Origin: Tritrichomonas musculus
Taxonomy: Eukaryota; Parabasalia; Tritrichomonadida; Tritrichomonadidae
Assembly: GCA_039105265.1 (NCBI GenBank)
Contig: JAPFFF010000011.1
Span: forward strand, 1,798,001 to 1,862,000
DNA: 64,000 bases
Reading direction: 5' to 3'
Shown: in pieces, positions 52,638 through 62,379 of the stretch
How positions within the stretch are numbered: position 1 is the stretch's first letter
Layout: each line of letters begins with the position of its first letter
Made by a program: the position numbers and the translations under genes
Notes under the pieces: model-generated
What the model was told of the DNA's origin: nothing
What the model saw: the letters and a program-made list of their open reading frames with translations, nothing else
The model's database searches: none

Positions 52638-54344
52638 TTAGAATAACTCTGGAGGAATATGAGCGCCATGATAAACTAAACCATTATGTGCATCCATTGT
52701 AAAATATGTATCCATACAAATCCAAAGCTCAGGGGGAGGCGGGTGGTGAGTTGTATCAACAACTCCATCATCATTTGTCATGAAATTATAGTATGTATCA
52801 TTGACACCTTTAAACATTGGTTTACCTCTGAAAGTTATTGGCACTGTCTGTGTTCCAAAGTCTGCTCCATCGAAAACATATCCAGCATTGCTTCTTTCAA
52901 GTTGGAAATTGATACCAAATGAAGTTCCATCTGCTCTACAATTTGAACGACGTTTACCGAAATCTTCAGAACCTTCAGTCATATCATTAAGTGCATCAGT
53001 AAATGAATTCTCAAATTCTTTAGTTGCTTCTAATGGCCCATCCAGTTCATTAGCGACAAGTTGTAATTGATAAAATCTAGCACCTACTGTTTGTAATTCA
53101 GTATCTGGAATAGCATGCTTATTAACGAATAATTGAACATTCTCATACATAATATTATCGAAACATGTTGCATCATTTGAATTCTTTGGAAATACAACAG
53201 TAATATTTGTTGCAGAATTTAGCGAAATATCAGTTGTTGTATCAATACCATTAGCACCAGCAGCATTTGGAAAATGTCTTCTATCAAGTGTTTGAGATGG
53301 AATAATTATTGGTACTTGAAGAAGGGAACGTAATTGTTCTAATACTTGTGGCTTAGCGTTAAATCCTGCAATGTTTGTTCTCATCTGCTCAACAATACAG
53401 TTTGTGATAGAAAGTGTAACATTATGAACTGCATATGAATATTTTGAATCATCCTGAACGAAAGTAAATTTGGGTTCTTCGTTGTCATTTTCTTCATCAT
53501 TCACAATTTTCACAATTGATGATATAATCTTGGCTGCATTGCCACATTGAGTAAATTTGTTTGTTAATCCTGTATAATCTGGTAATGTAATCTTCATTAC
53601 ATCTCCTTCCCATGTTTCTAAAGCATCTTTAACAACTGAGGGTGAAATTGGTGCCCAAACAAATGCATCAGTTGATGTTTCTACTAATTCTTTGATTTCA
53701 CCGCAAATAGCATTAGGATATAACATAAAAGCTTGATACTTTAATAAATCTGTGTATGGTATAACTAATTCCATATTAAATGAATGTTCATATCCATCTG
53801 CTAATTCTGATAATGGAACATATATACCACAAACTGATTCTGAGAAAGATGAAACATTATCCCATGTTGAATGACTATATTTTGCTGTAGCCTTCTCTGC
53901 TCTTGGTTTCAAGCAGTTGTATGCAAATTGTTCCCTAACTGCTTCATCTTGAGTGTTTTTACACATAATGTTATTACAGATTGTATCTAACTTTCCAAAG
54001 AATTCTGCTGAGTTCTTAAGACCAACAAATACTCGAATGAGCTTCTTATAGTCGTTTTCGAAGCCAACCAAGCATTTATCCAATTTAATTGATAATTTTA
54101 TCTTAATACTAATGAAGGATTTTTCCATTTGAGTTATTGGGAAGTTCTCTGATGTAAGTCTCAAATAAGATTTGGTACGAACTGGGTGTGGACAATTAGA
54201 ATCAAAACATTCGAATGTTTTCCAGTTAAAATAATGGTCACCTCCATTAGTTTGAACTAAATTTGCTAAATGTTCTTGAAAGAATCTATATAAATCACCT
54301 TCACGATTACTTAAACCTTTGGTTGCCGCGTTTGCAAATGTCAT
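52638..54344 (-). CDS. Major capsid protein of E (double jelly-roll type), 568 aa
   Basis: Very similar to the 629-residue B protein: MTFANAATKGLSNREGDLYR start, KYSHSTWDNVSSFSESVCG, VWAPISPSVVKDALE, SATNITVVFPKNSNDATCFD, GARFYQLQLVANELDGPLE, RADGTSFGINFQLERSNAGY and FRGKPMFKGVNDTYY in the same order. It is about 60 residues shorter, mainly in the middle around residues 280-330. Divergent from the pX-like gene at 54397. Assigned by family knowledge and length. Confidence 0.77.
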   Translation of the reverse strand: MTFANAATKGLSNREGDLYRFFQEHLANLVQTNGGDHYFNWKTFECFDSNCPHPVRTKSYLRLTSENFPITQMEKSFISIKIKLSIKLDKCLVGFENDYKKLIRVFVGLKNSAEFFGKLDTICNNIMCKNTQDEAVREQFAYNCLKPRAEKATAKYSHSTWDNVSSFSESVCGIYVPLSELADGYEHSFNMELVIPYTDLLKYQAFMLYPNAICGEIKELVETSTDAFVWAPISPSVVKDALETWEGDVMKITLPDYTGLTNKFTQCGNAAKIISSIVKIVNDEENDNEEPKFTFVQDDSKYSYAVHNVTLSITNCIVEQMRTNIAGFNAKPQVLEQLRSLLQVPIIIPSQTLDRRHFPNAAGANGIDTTTDISLNSATNITVVFPKNSNDATCFDNIMYENVQLFVNKHAIPDTELQTVGARFYQLQLVANELDGPLEATKEFENSFTDALNDMTEGSEDFGKRRSNCRADGTSFGINFQLERSNAGYVFDGADFGTQTVPITFRGKPMFKGVNDTYYNFMTNDDGVVDTTHHPPPPELWICMDTYFTMDAHNGLVYHGAHIPPELF

Positions 54345-54396
54345 TTACACCTAAAGAAAATTTCAATATTCGGGATTTTCTTTCAAATGAAATTAA

Positions 54397-54711
54397 ATGG
54401 CTTTCGGAAGTTGGTTTAAGAATATAACTAAAAAAGTAGCAAATGGTTTTAGAAAAGCTCTGCCTGTGTTACAAACAATTGGTCAAATAGCAACTGGGAT
54501 AGTAGCTCCAGGATTAGGCAAAGCGGCAGGAATAATTGGAGGAAATGCAGGGAAGTTTTTAGGTAATTTAGGAAATGGGATATCATCAACAGTTGGTGCA
54601 TTTGATAACTTTTTGAATGCCCAACGAGTTGGACAGACAGCGAAGCTGAATACACAAAATAGCATAAATCCAGCAACATTTAGTATTCCTATGCTAAAAG
54701 GCAACACTTAA
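54397..54711 (+). CDS. pX/pVI-like small Gly-Ala-rich virion protein of E, 104 aa
   Basis: Begins MAFGSWFKNITKKVANGFRK, almost the same as the B protein, followed by Gly/Ala-rich segments (GIVAPGLGKAAGIIGGNAGK) and a C-terminus FSIPMLKGNT matching FDIPLLK. The amphipathic start and small-residue middle suggest a membrane-active or core-bridging virion peptide; that is analogy with adenovirus pVI. Divergent from the major capsid gene with about 50 bases between starts. Confidence 0.65.
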   Translation: MAFGSWFKNITKKVANGFRKALPVLQTIGQIATGIVAPGLGKAAGIIGGNAGKFLGNLGNGISSTVGAFDNFLNAQRVGQTAKLNTQNSINPATFSIPMLKGNT

Positions 54712-54762
54712 ACGAAATTAGAATTAATTAATTGTATTTTATTGTTTTTAATATCTATCAAA

Positions 54763-55101
54763 ATGAGTTTAACAGAATTGAAAATAATTGAACCTATTAA
54801 AAACTATTCAAAAGAGTTTGAAAACCCAGATGAGTTCAATATATTCTATACTAAGAATAAGGATGAGGTAGATAAACTGACAACCCACAAATTGAATAAG
54901 TTGTATCACATTAAAGGATACAGAATAACGAGAATCAAAAATATATTGATGTTGAAAAAAGATTATGGTCCTGCTGAACAGCCTGAACCTAACAAGCCTT
55001 CAGAAAGCAAACTCAAAAATGATGTAGAAACTCTTAAAGAGAAGGTGAATCAAATTATTGAATTCCTGAATTCATCAAACGCATACAGTGGTTCAGCATA
55101 A
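54763..55101 (+). CDS. Conserved Polinton protein of E, 112 aa
   Basis: MSLTELKIIEPIKNYSKEFE aligns with the B protein from its Met at 21130, so I take this Met over the one at 54742. Shared blocks are DEFNIFYTKNKDEVDKLTTH and KLNKLYHIKGYRITRIKN, then a charged C-terminal coiled coil (KLKNDVETLKEKVNQIIEFL). The two blocks are the most conserved part, so they probably carry the function. Follows the pX-like gene and converges on the ATPase gene. Confidence 0.65.
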   Translation: MSLTELKIIEPIKNYSKEFENPDEFNIFYTKNKDEVDKLTTHKLNKLYHIKGYRITRIKNILMLKKDYGPAEQPEPNKPSESKLKNDVETLKEKVNQIIEFLNSSNAYSGSA

Positions 55102-55140
55102 AGCGCTTCAGGTATGAAGTACCGTTTCGGGCATGAACCC

Positions 55141-56112
55141 TCAAAACACATACAGTGTACCAGTGGTCTCACCACCTGAATTAACCTGAACTATCATATA
55201 AGGATGAGTATCCGGATTGTCTCTAAGAATTTGTAGAAGCTGGCAATATTTTTGGTAAAATTCATCAAATTGTAAATTGCTGGCTGATTGAGAATAGATG
55301 TAATGTAGTTGCTGCTTGTTGAAGCATGGAAAGATAAATAATGTCGTGATTTCATTTTTGATATGAGGTTTGATTCCTTTCCATCCTTGAATCAATAAGA
55401 AGTAAGTAATATTTGTATGCCTACATCTTCTAAGTTGCTGACTGAAATAAGATTCCTCAGAAGAGAACAATTTACTGTTACTTATATCATCGAATAAAAC
55501 AATAGTGTGTAAATAATCCCTATCAAAATTATTAATATGTAGCACATCAAACATTGCATATTTTTGGTCATCCATTATTTGGTCTTCTAAATTCTCTCTT
55601 TTGATTAGATAATACAAATTTTTTGCAGATATCAATGTTTCAATAAATCCTTTTGCTTCTTTCTCACTTATTGTAACGTGAGGAATTTTGATTAAATGCT
55701 TTAGTGCTTGGAAGCTTCTATCATTTTCATCACCATTCTTTGTGATATAGACAAGTAAGTGATGCGTGTTTATTAGACTTATTTTGATAATTTCTTCTAA
55801 AGCAATAACAGTTTTACCTTGACCTTGTTTACCAACGATGACATTCACACTGTTGTACTTAATGTTTATATCAGGATGGATATCATTTATTAATGCACCA
55901 CCAATCTCATCTATGTTATCATTTAATGTATCATTTACTTTATCACGAATGAAATCTAATCGAAAGTTGCTAATCGGGCCTGTTAAGGCCTGAGATTTGC
56001 TGCTAGACGGGCACCGAATCTCCGGCTTTGCAGCGAATTCTTTTGAAGAAAGAATTCCCGATTCAGTGTACAACGAAGTCGAAGTCATATCCATTATTGA
56101 AATTGTTTTCAT
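55141..56112 (-). CDS. Packaging ATPase (FtsK/HerA-type) of E, 323 aa
   Basis: Walker A is GKQGQGKT (residues 94-101), Walker B is TIVLFDDI (about 202-209), followed by QQLRRCRHTNITYFL and IQGWKGIKPHIKNEI, matching B almost residue for residue. It has about 50 extra residues at the N-terminus (MKTISIMDMTSTSLYTESGI and on), low in conserved features; a later start is possible. It would drive packaging of element DNA. Same strand as the large DNGD-motif gene, 21 bases downstream of it. Confidence 0.9.
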   Translation of the reverse strand: MKTISIMDMTSTSLYTESGILSSKEFAAKPEIRCPSSSKSQALTGPISNFRLDFIRDKVNDTLNDNIDEIGGALINDIHPDINIKYNSVNVIVGKQGQGKTVIALEEIIKISLINTHHLLVYITKNGDENDRSFQALKHLIKIPHVTISEKEAKGFIETLISAKNLYYLIKRENLEDQIMDDQKYAMFDVLHINNFDRDYLHTIVLFDDISNSKLFSSEESYFSQQLRRCRHTNITYFLLIQGWKGIKPHIKNEITTLFIFPCFNKQQLHYIYSQSASNLQFDEFYQKYCQLLQILRDNPDTHPYMIVQVNSGGETTGTLYVF

Positions 56113-56133
56113 CTAAAAATAATCTTAAATATC

Positions 56134-57717
56134 TTACTCACTTAGTTGAGGTTCTACCATTTGATATTGTCCAGAATAATTAGATATAGTTTCATTAGTA
56201 ATTGAAGCGATTAAATCATTTAATAGATTTTTCCTTGATGCACCTCCATCATTATGCAAATCATGAATTATTTTTGAAACTGTATTATCAATTTCTCCAG
56301 CTGCTTTCTTTTTAATTATCTTTGCATCGCCTTCTGTATTGGCTTGATATTTACGATATAATGGTTCTAAAATCTTAGTTCGCCATAAATATCCAGCTGC
56401 TTTAGAGAATGCTCTCAACTTAATTTGGTCTGGAATAATCATGCCATTTTGTAAAATAAATTGAAACGCATCATTTTTAACTTCACCTAATACATATTTA
56501 ACAAATCTTTGGTATGAAGATAGTCTCTTAGGAACTCTTAATGAATATCCACTCATATTATAATCTAAACCTTCATCATTAACAAATTGTTTTGGTCTTT
56601 TCCATTTTTCTTTGAGATTACCCCATAATTCAGCATTCCCTTCATTAACATATTGAACATTCATTATGTCATTCTTATATTGTGAAAGTGGATATTTCTT
56701 TCTTGATTCTCTTGTTGGATGTTCTTTATAATAATTATAAACTAAAGGATAGTTGCTCTTTTTTGTTGTATAACCGTTGACGTACATTGGTTCGCCTCTC
56801 TTGTTTCGAATAATAATATCAGGAATATTATCTCCATTAATATCATTGGTATGCAATGTCCATGGGCTTGATGGATTTTCTGCATTATGTTTATCAACCA
56901 TTTTTTGAGCTCCTTGAGGTGAAATTGCATTTGAGACTCTTTTAACATCACGTTGTAAATCCAAAATGATATGCATTAAGTCATTCATTCCAATTTTCGA
57001 ATGACCAAAGCCTCCTCCTATTCCTTTAACTAAATATCCATCTCGAGCTGCTTTAAGAACTTCATTTAATAAATATGCTTTTGCTAAGTCTTGGTTACCT
57101 TGTGAGTTTTGTTGAACTTGCTGGATTGATATTGGGTTTGGACAATATTTATTATAGATATTCAATAAATCTTGAACAGATATTGTATTAATAAGTAAAT
57201 CCTCTAAAGGATTAATTTGCTGTGGTTGTTGCATTTGTGATTGAGAAAAGTTTGAATTTTGTATTATGCTATTTCCTATATTATTACTTGTCATATTTGC
57301 TACATCCTCAATTAAATCGTCAGTATTATCTGAGAAAACTACAGGAGTATAATTTTTTAAAGGATTCATATTAACACCAGTATTATGTGGTATGCTATTT
57401 CCTATATTTATAGTATCTTTTAAATTATTACCTGTCATATTTGTAACATCATCTACTAAATCTTCTGTTTCTTCTTGTTTAACTCTATTTATAAAAGTTC
57501 CAATTGTTTCATCATTAACATCAAATCCTTCGTTATTAGCAAACTCGTATTCATTAAGGAAGTTCATAAGTGAAGATGCTAATTGTCGCCAAGCTCCTCT
57601 TCCATTTGGATTATTATCCAAGCCTGCGTTAAGTTCGTTGTTTAAACGTGTGTTTATTCGTGCTAAGTCTTGTGCATTTAATTTGCCACTAAAGTTACTA
57701 ATAGCTATTCTAGGCAT
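56134..57717 (-). CDS. Large conserved Polinton protein with DINGDNIPDI motif, 527 aa
   Basis: The motif DINGDNIPDIIIRNKRGEPM with YVNGYTTKKSNYP lies around residues 290-320 and matches B and D. Before it are KIGMNDLMHIILDLQRDVKR and ISPQGAQKMVDKHNAENPSS, also found in B. The N-terminus is Asn-rich with two copies of a VxNMTxNN-type stretch (DLVDDVTNMTGNN and DLIEDVANMTSNN). The C-terminal 150 residues are helical. The D-x-N-G-D loop suggests bound calcium. Start MPRIAISNFSGKL aligns with MSKSTIKLTAGQ of B. Confidence 0.65.
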   Translation of the reverse strand: MPRIAISNFSGKLNAQDLARINTRLNNELNAGLDNNPNGRGAWRQLASSLMNFLNEYEFANNEGFDVNDETIGTFINRVKQEETEDLVDDVTNMTGNNLKDTINIGNSIPHNTGVNMNPLKNYTPVVFSDNTDDLIEDVANMTSNNIGNSIIQNSNFSQSQMQQPQQINPLEDLLINTISVQDLLNIYNKYCPNPISIQQVQQNSQGNQDLAKAYLLNEVLKAARDGYLVKGIGGGFGHSKIGMNDLMHIILDLQRDVKRVSNAISPQGAQKMVDKHNAENPSSPWTLHTNDINGDNIPDIIIRNKRGEPMYVNGYTTKKSNYPLVYNYYKEHPTRESRKKYPLSQYKNDIMNVQYVNEGNAELWGNLKEKWKRPKQFVNDEGLDYNMSGYSLRVPKRLSSYQRFVKYVLGEVKNDAFQFILQNGMIIPDQIKLRAFSKAAGYLWRTKILEPLYRKYQANTEGDAKIIKKKAAGEIDNTVSKIIHDLHNDGGASRKNLLNDLIASITNETISNYSGQYQMVEPQLSE

Positions 57718-57734
57718 TTAATCTCAAAAATAAT

Positions 57735-57983
57735 TCAATTATATAGATTCTTTATTGCCTTATTTAATAACTTTCTAACTTTCATATCACGTTCGTATTT
57801 AGCCTTTATAGATTTTATTCTCTTTTCATTCTTAATACTTTGGTTATTTAAAACCTTTCTATAATAACCTAATCTCAAATTAATTAATCTTAATGTTTCT
57901 GTAGCAAATGTTCGTTTACTATATTTTGGTTTGGTTGGTAAATGCAACAAGTTTGGTTGGTCTTTTTGGTTAGATGTAGTCAT
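57735..57983 (-). CDS. Small basic conserved Polinton protein of E, 82 aa
   Basis: Homologue of the 79-residue B protein: KRTFATETLRLINLRLGYYR and KAKYERDMKVRKLLNKAIKN match it closely. Very basic, so nucleic acid binding is likely. Divergent from the integrase gene at 58052, as in B, so the pair has moved as one block although its orientation in the element is opposite. Confidence 0.75.
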   Translation of the reverse strand: MTTSNQKDQPNLLHLPTKPKYSKRTFATETLRLINLRLGYYRKVLNNQSIKNEKRIKSIKAKYERDMKVRKLLNKAIKNLYN

Positions 57984-58051
57984 TTAATTCTTTTAAATAA
58001 GAAAAATTTTGAATTATAAATGAACAAAGTTAAATAATTATATTTAAATAA

Positions 58052-59638
58052 ATGGATAAATTCTTATATCAACATCGAAATGAAATTATTGGTTCTGTTT
58101 TAAACAGTTTAGATAAATTCAATTATGAAACGTTTGAAAGAGAAGTAAAAGCATTAATATATAACTATCTTGATGAACATAACCAATACTATTTTGATGA
58201 AGCAAGTGATAATGCAATTGACGAATTCTATCAATTCAATTATTTGATTTTACGCGATAATGTCAAAGCAAAAGAAGAAACTTTTAAAAGAAATCAACAA
58301 GAATCTAGAATAAGAAATGCCAGAGATTCATTATTCGCAACAATTGCAAGAGCAAGTAAACCGAAAACAATTGGTGAAGCGCGAAGACTAAAGTATTTTA
58401 GAGCATTAATGGACATTGACCAAGAAAAAGTATATAGAGAATATTTAGATGAATATAAACGAACTCATAAAGAATTACATGAAACAGTAGCTCATAAAGA
58501 AACATTTTCTGATAAGATTAAGAAATTCGTAATAGAACATCCAGATGAATACTTTGAATATGACAAGTTTCTTAAAGTAATTAAAGATTGGCCGAAAGGA
58601 TTATACTCAAATGAGAAATGCTATGAAATATATAAAAACTTATTTTATAAACAGCCTGAGAATAATATTCAGATTGAACAAACTCCTATATCTGGTACTA
58701 TAGGCTTCAAAAGTCCAAACAAAGTTAAAGCGTTGCTAGAAATTAATTCTAGAATGAAAACTATCGACGAACCCAAATCATCATTCCCATTAAAGGATAA
58801 TACCAAAAAATACCAATTACATAAAATGTCATCAAGAGACTCTTACATCATTGATTTGATGATGGTATATCATCTCTGTTATCTTGTAGCAATAAATATT
58901 AATACAAGATACCTTTATGTTAAACTAACAAATATTGAATTAGGTGAAAACAAATTCAGTAAACGTGATAAGAAATCATCCAAAAGATACTTGAATGCGT
59001 TACGAGCATTGATAGACCAGGGAATGGTAGTTAGATATCTTTCTGGTGATGGTGAATCTGCCTTTAATTCAGCAGAAGCTCAAGAATTCTATATTAATAA
59101 TGGAATTACTTTTAGAACAGTTCCAAGACAAGTGAATGGTGCATATCCTGATTTCATGAAGTCAGAACAAAGATTAGCCAATAAAACAAGTCCATTACAT
59201 TCATCATTAGGGATTATAGATAGAGTAATTCGTACTTTACGAGATATGGCATATAATATGAAAATCGGTATGATTACTCCAAATGTTATGGAAGATTTGG
59301 TTTTCCAATACAATCATGCCCCTCATCAAACTCTAAGTAAATATGCCGGATATCCTGTATCTCCTCAACAAGTTCAGAATGACCATGAATTAGAAAACTA
59401 TATAGTTAGAAGAATATGTCAAGAGAATTATAACATAAAGAATAGTCCTGGATTCAAAATTGAAGAAGGTATGAATGTTAAAGTATACAATGAAACAGAT
59501 AAGATGCTGAAACGAAGAAGTATTATTCAACCGGGTGAGCACAAAATTATTGGATTTGAGAATGGATTGTATTTAGTAAAAAGTGGTAAAAATATACAGA
59601 AGCTTCCAAGATATCGTTTGGCTCATATGTGGGAATAA
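58052..59638 (+). CDS. Polinton retroviral-type integrase of E, 528 aa
   Basis: Core residues: Asp of SYIIDLMMVYH (about D267), Asp of LSGDGESAF (about D333) and the third acidic position in LGIIDRVIRTLRDMAYN (about D390, Asp as in its relatives). The C-terminal SH3- or chromo-like part reads EGMNVKVYNETDKM and RRSIIQPGEHKIIGF. Clearly the same lineage as B, with a shorter N-terminal region. Converges on the polymerase gene with a 16-base overlap, the same kind of overlap as in B. Confidence 0.92.
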   Translation: MDKFLYQHRNEIIGSVLNSLDKFNYETFEREVKALIYNYLDEHNQYYFDEASDNAIDEFYQFNYLILRDNVKAKEETFKRNQQESRIRNARDSLFATIARASKPKTIGEARRLKYFRALMDIDQEKVYREYLDEYKRTHKELHETVAHKETFSDKIKKFVIEHPDEYFEYDKFLKVIKDWPKGLYSNEKCYEIYKNLFYKQPENNIQIEQTPISGTIGFKSPNKVKALLEINSRMKTIDEPKSSFPLKDNTKKYQLHKMSSRDSYIIDLMMVYHLCYLVAININTRYLYVKLTNIELGENKFSKRDKKSSKRYLNALRALIDQGMVVRYLSGDGESAFNSAEAQEFYINNGITFRTVPRQVNGAYPDFMKSEQRLANKTSPLHSSLGIIDRVIRTLRDMAYNMKIGMITPNVMEDLVFQYNHAPHQTLSKYAGYPVSPQQVQNDHELENYIVRRICQENYNIKNSPGFKIEEGMNVKVYNETDKMLKRRSIIQPGEHKIIGFENGLYLVKSGKNIQKLPRYRLAHMWE

Positions 59639-62046
59639 TTTGAGGGCTGAAAGTAGTCATCAATAATTCCCTCTTGATTCTCGCTTCGTTCGGCTTCGCT
59701 GCCTGTCCAACTTGTTGGATATTCGAAGTAATCGTCTCTCGAGCCGCTTTCATAAAGTGTCTTTATCTTTCTCTCGAATTTTGTTTTTGTTGATACTGTC
59801 ATGTTTTTGTTCATTTCGAAACATGGTTGACCTTTAGTTAAGTCAAAGGTCTGAGACTTCCCTTCATACATTGATTTGTATAAAGCTAATGGGTTGTTAT
59901 TGAATTTCTTTGTTGCATATTTAATGCTATTTTGAGTAAGGCCTTTGCCGCGTACCATATAATCAATTTCTCCAGTTGAATCTTGAAGTTTATCAATGTA
60001 CATCTTCTTCATTAAGAAGAATGATTCAATTGCTTTTGGCATTTCGTCATGGTTATTAATTGTTGGAAAATCTGAATGGAATTGTCCTAAATTAGAGCCA
60101 ATTAAATCTCTTCTATACTTATTTTTGAATGCATCAATTAATTTAGGTAAATCATCGACTTCTATATGCATTGAATCTGTATCTTGATAATAGATATGAC
60201 AGCCTAAGTCAAATGCTAAGCACATAACTTCGTTCATAATTCTCTTTGACATACTGAGTACTTGAATCCCAAGTAAGCTAAAATTGAAATGCTTATCAAT
60301 TGGCTTCTTTACACGTACTGCATGGATTTCGCTATCTCCTAATTGAACTTCTTCAATAATTTTGTAATAATTCTTAAACATATATTTGTTTAAATCCTCT
60401 TCATTATCAAAATATTTCCAATCTTTATCAACTGGTTTCTCGATAGTTTTACCATAACATGAATTCATGATTAGTTTATATAATTGCTGAAGAGGATTCT
60501 TTTGTTTCTTGTATTCTAATCTTTTATTGAAAATATGTCTAATGACTTTCTGAATTGTATCATCAGTTCCGCTATTCCAATAATAGCCTTTAATTAGTTC
60601 AAATTCAATTTGTTGAAAATTAATTAAATCCTCCAAAGCAATGTTGTCGACTACCATCGTGATTGGCTCTGTGATATTGTCGTTATTTAAATTAAGGCCT
60701 TCAGGTGTTTTCTGAACAATTAACGGAAATGCGTAGTGTTTGTTCACTTTTGTAATCTTAATCTCAACAACATATGCATCAACTGATTGAAGAAATTTCA
60801 TATTTAATTGCTCTGGTTGAATAACTTCTGGCAAACCTTTAACTGTCTTCAGTCTAGCCATAGCTGAAGGATATAATGATACTGCATCAAAATCACTTAA
60901 AGGTTTAGTGGTATGCCATTTCTTATTATAAGCAGTCATGCATCTTCCACCATAAATAGCATGAGACATAAAATGTCTAACAACACCACCAACTTTATAA
61001 AGATTATGATTATAGTAAACATTCTGATTGAATACTTCATTAGCTAAAGCTGAGATTGAAATGAATTTATATGGGTCAATTTTGAAATCTTTCAAGAATC
61101 CTTCACGAAATGCATTAAATCCTAAACGAAGAATGTTCACATCTTGCTTACAGTAAAATTCACAGTATTTGTACATATCAAATTCTGATTCAGATAATCT
61201 GCAACCTTCAACAGAATCAATATTAGAATTGAATAATTTATAATCTTCTTCTGTCCACTCTTTGTCCTCATCTTTACATGCTTCACTGATTATGCCAATA
61301 TTTGTCTTTAATCTTTCCAATGTGTAATACTTGTATGGGAAGATTTCTTTTCGAACTTTAGGCAAGTTGAACATAGCTGGAAAATCACTTAACTTAGATG
61401 AAATCATTGGGTAAGAGTCTCTGAAATGAATAGTCTTACGTTCAAACTTAATATCTGCCTTCATAACTTTACTTCCTTTGATAATTGATTTATTTATTCC
61501 ATATTGTGCCAACATTCTGATATCATAAGCTAAATTATGAAAATAAACCACATCTCCATCCTCTAAATACTTCAATAATTTAAGTGCACAATCTTCACCT
61601 TTCCAACATTTATTAATTTCACCAGATTCATTCTGTAATACTACCATATAAGGTTTATGAATCGAATCGCTAACATCAGCTTCAAAGTCTGCATAAAAGT
61701 AATTCGTTATCTTATCTTTGGTTTTCCAATTAGACGGTGCAATCAATTGAGTACAGTGTTCAGGGTCATAATCTAAATTGATACTGTCTAAATCAATCTT
61801 AACTTCATCATAAAACGTTGTTTTTAGAATCATTGCTTCACCAAAAGTAATTGGTACAAAATATCCATTTTGCATCAAAGTTCTAACTAAGTTAGATGAT
61901 TTCCTATAGTATCTAGCATTAATGAAATGGTCTCCTTTAAATTCTTTGTTGAATTGCTCATCAGTTCTATCGGATAAATTCTTTATATAATCAGTTGAAA
62001 ATGGTGTAACTTCCTCTAGAAAGTAATGTGACTCATAAATATTCAT
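59623..62046 (-). CDS. Protein-primed DNA polymerase B of E, partial
   Basis: Exonuclease motifs are YADFEADVSD, VYFHNLAYDIRML and YCKQDVNILR; polymerase motif A is DFDAVSLYPSAM, motif B IMNSCYGKTIE, motif C YYQDTDSMHI. These match the B polymerase closely from its HYFLEE segment onward. The N-terminal domain seen in B is not present here, so the gene is partial. A foldback structure and element F lie just upstream. Convergent with the integrase gene. Confidence 0.88.
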   Translation of the reverse strand: MNIYESHYFLEEVTPFSTDYIKNLSDRTDEQFNKEFKGDHFINARYYRKSSNLVRTLMQNGYFVPITFGEAMILKTTFYDEVKIDLDSINLDYDPEHCTQLIAPSNWKTKDKITNYFYADFEADVSDSIHKPYMVVLQNESGEINKCWKGEDCALKLLKYLEDGDVVYFHNLAYDIRMLAQYGINKSIIKGSKVMKADIKFERKTIHFRDSYPMISSKLSDFPAMFNLPKVRKEIFPYKYYTLERLKTNIGIISEACKDEDKEWTEEDYKLFNSNIDSVEGCRLSESEFDMYKYCEFYCKQDVNILRLGFNAFREGFLKDFKIDPYKFISISALANEVFNQNVYYNHNLYKVGGVVRHFMSHAIYGGRCMTAYNKKWHTTKPLSDFDAVSLYPSAMARLKTVKGLPEVIQPEQLNMKFLQSVDAYVVEIKITKVNKHYAFPLIVQKTPEGLNLNNDNITEPITMVVDNIALEDLINFQQIEFELIKGYYWNSGTDDTIQKVIRHIFNKRLEYKKQKNPLQQLYKLIMNSCYGKTIEKPVDKDWKYFDNEEDLNKYMFKNYYKIIEEVQLGDSEIHAVRVKKPIDKHFNFSLLGIQVLSMSKRIMNEVMCLAFDLGCHIYYQDTDSMHIEVDDLPKLIDAFKNKYRRDLIGSNLGQFHSDFPTINNHDEMPKAIESFFLMKKMYIDKLQDSTGEIDYMVRGKGLTQNSIKYATKKFNNNPLALYKSMYEGKSQTFDLTKGQPCFEMNKNMTVSTKTKFERKIKTLYESGSRDDYFEYPTSWTGSEAERSENQEGIIDDYFQPSNYSHI

Positions 62047-62103
62047 GTGAAGAATTCTATTTGACTCTGGATTAGCGACTCCTAAATAATTCTTCTTTAC
62101 ATG

Positions 62104-62369
62104 AAGTAGTTATACATAGTGAAGGGGGGATAGATAACTAGTATAAGCAAATGGGGCTCTCTGGCTTTGAAAGCTTCCTGAAGAGACGATAATTTGAGGT
62201 ACTTTGGAGATGTTTTATATTATAGCTCCCTCGCTTTGAAAAGCTCCCTCGCTATAATAAACCATATCTCCAAACAGCCCCCAAGCAACCCCCACCCAGC
62301 CACCCTACACGGAGAGCCCCATTTGCTTATACTAGTTATCTATCCCCCCTTCACTATGTATAACTACTT
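62104..62369. repeat. 266-bp foldback with perfect 58-bp arms
   Basis: The left arm (62,104-62,161) starts AAGTAGTTATACATAGTGAA and the right arm (62,312-62,369) is its exact reverse complement. Inside is a second, imperfect hairpin (about 62,206-62,271) with two AGCTCCCTCGCT strings. Read from the centre, each arm begins AGAGCCCC, like the AGAG start of D's terminal repeats. It could be two Polinton ends facing each other, a foldback end of F, or a small palindromic insertion. Confidence 0.9.
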
Positions 62370-62379
62370 AATACCAACC

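Larger units (their letters stand above)
30893..62103. mobile_element. Polinton/Maverick element E, carrying element D inside it
   Basis: Without D this is about 16.5 kb with the same gene families as B. The block polymerase-integrase-small basic gene is at the right end and inverted relative to B. It is interrupted by the insertion of D in the fibre gene and ends at the foldback at 62,104, where its polymerase gene is only partly present. So it is broken, by about two events; other frames are open. Left terminal repeat was not found in the AT-rich flank, so that border is approximate. E must be older than D. Confidence 0.75.
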
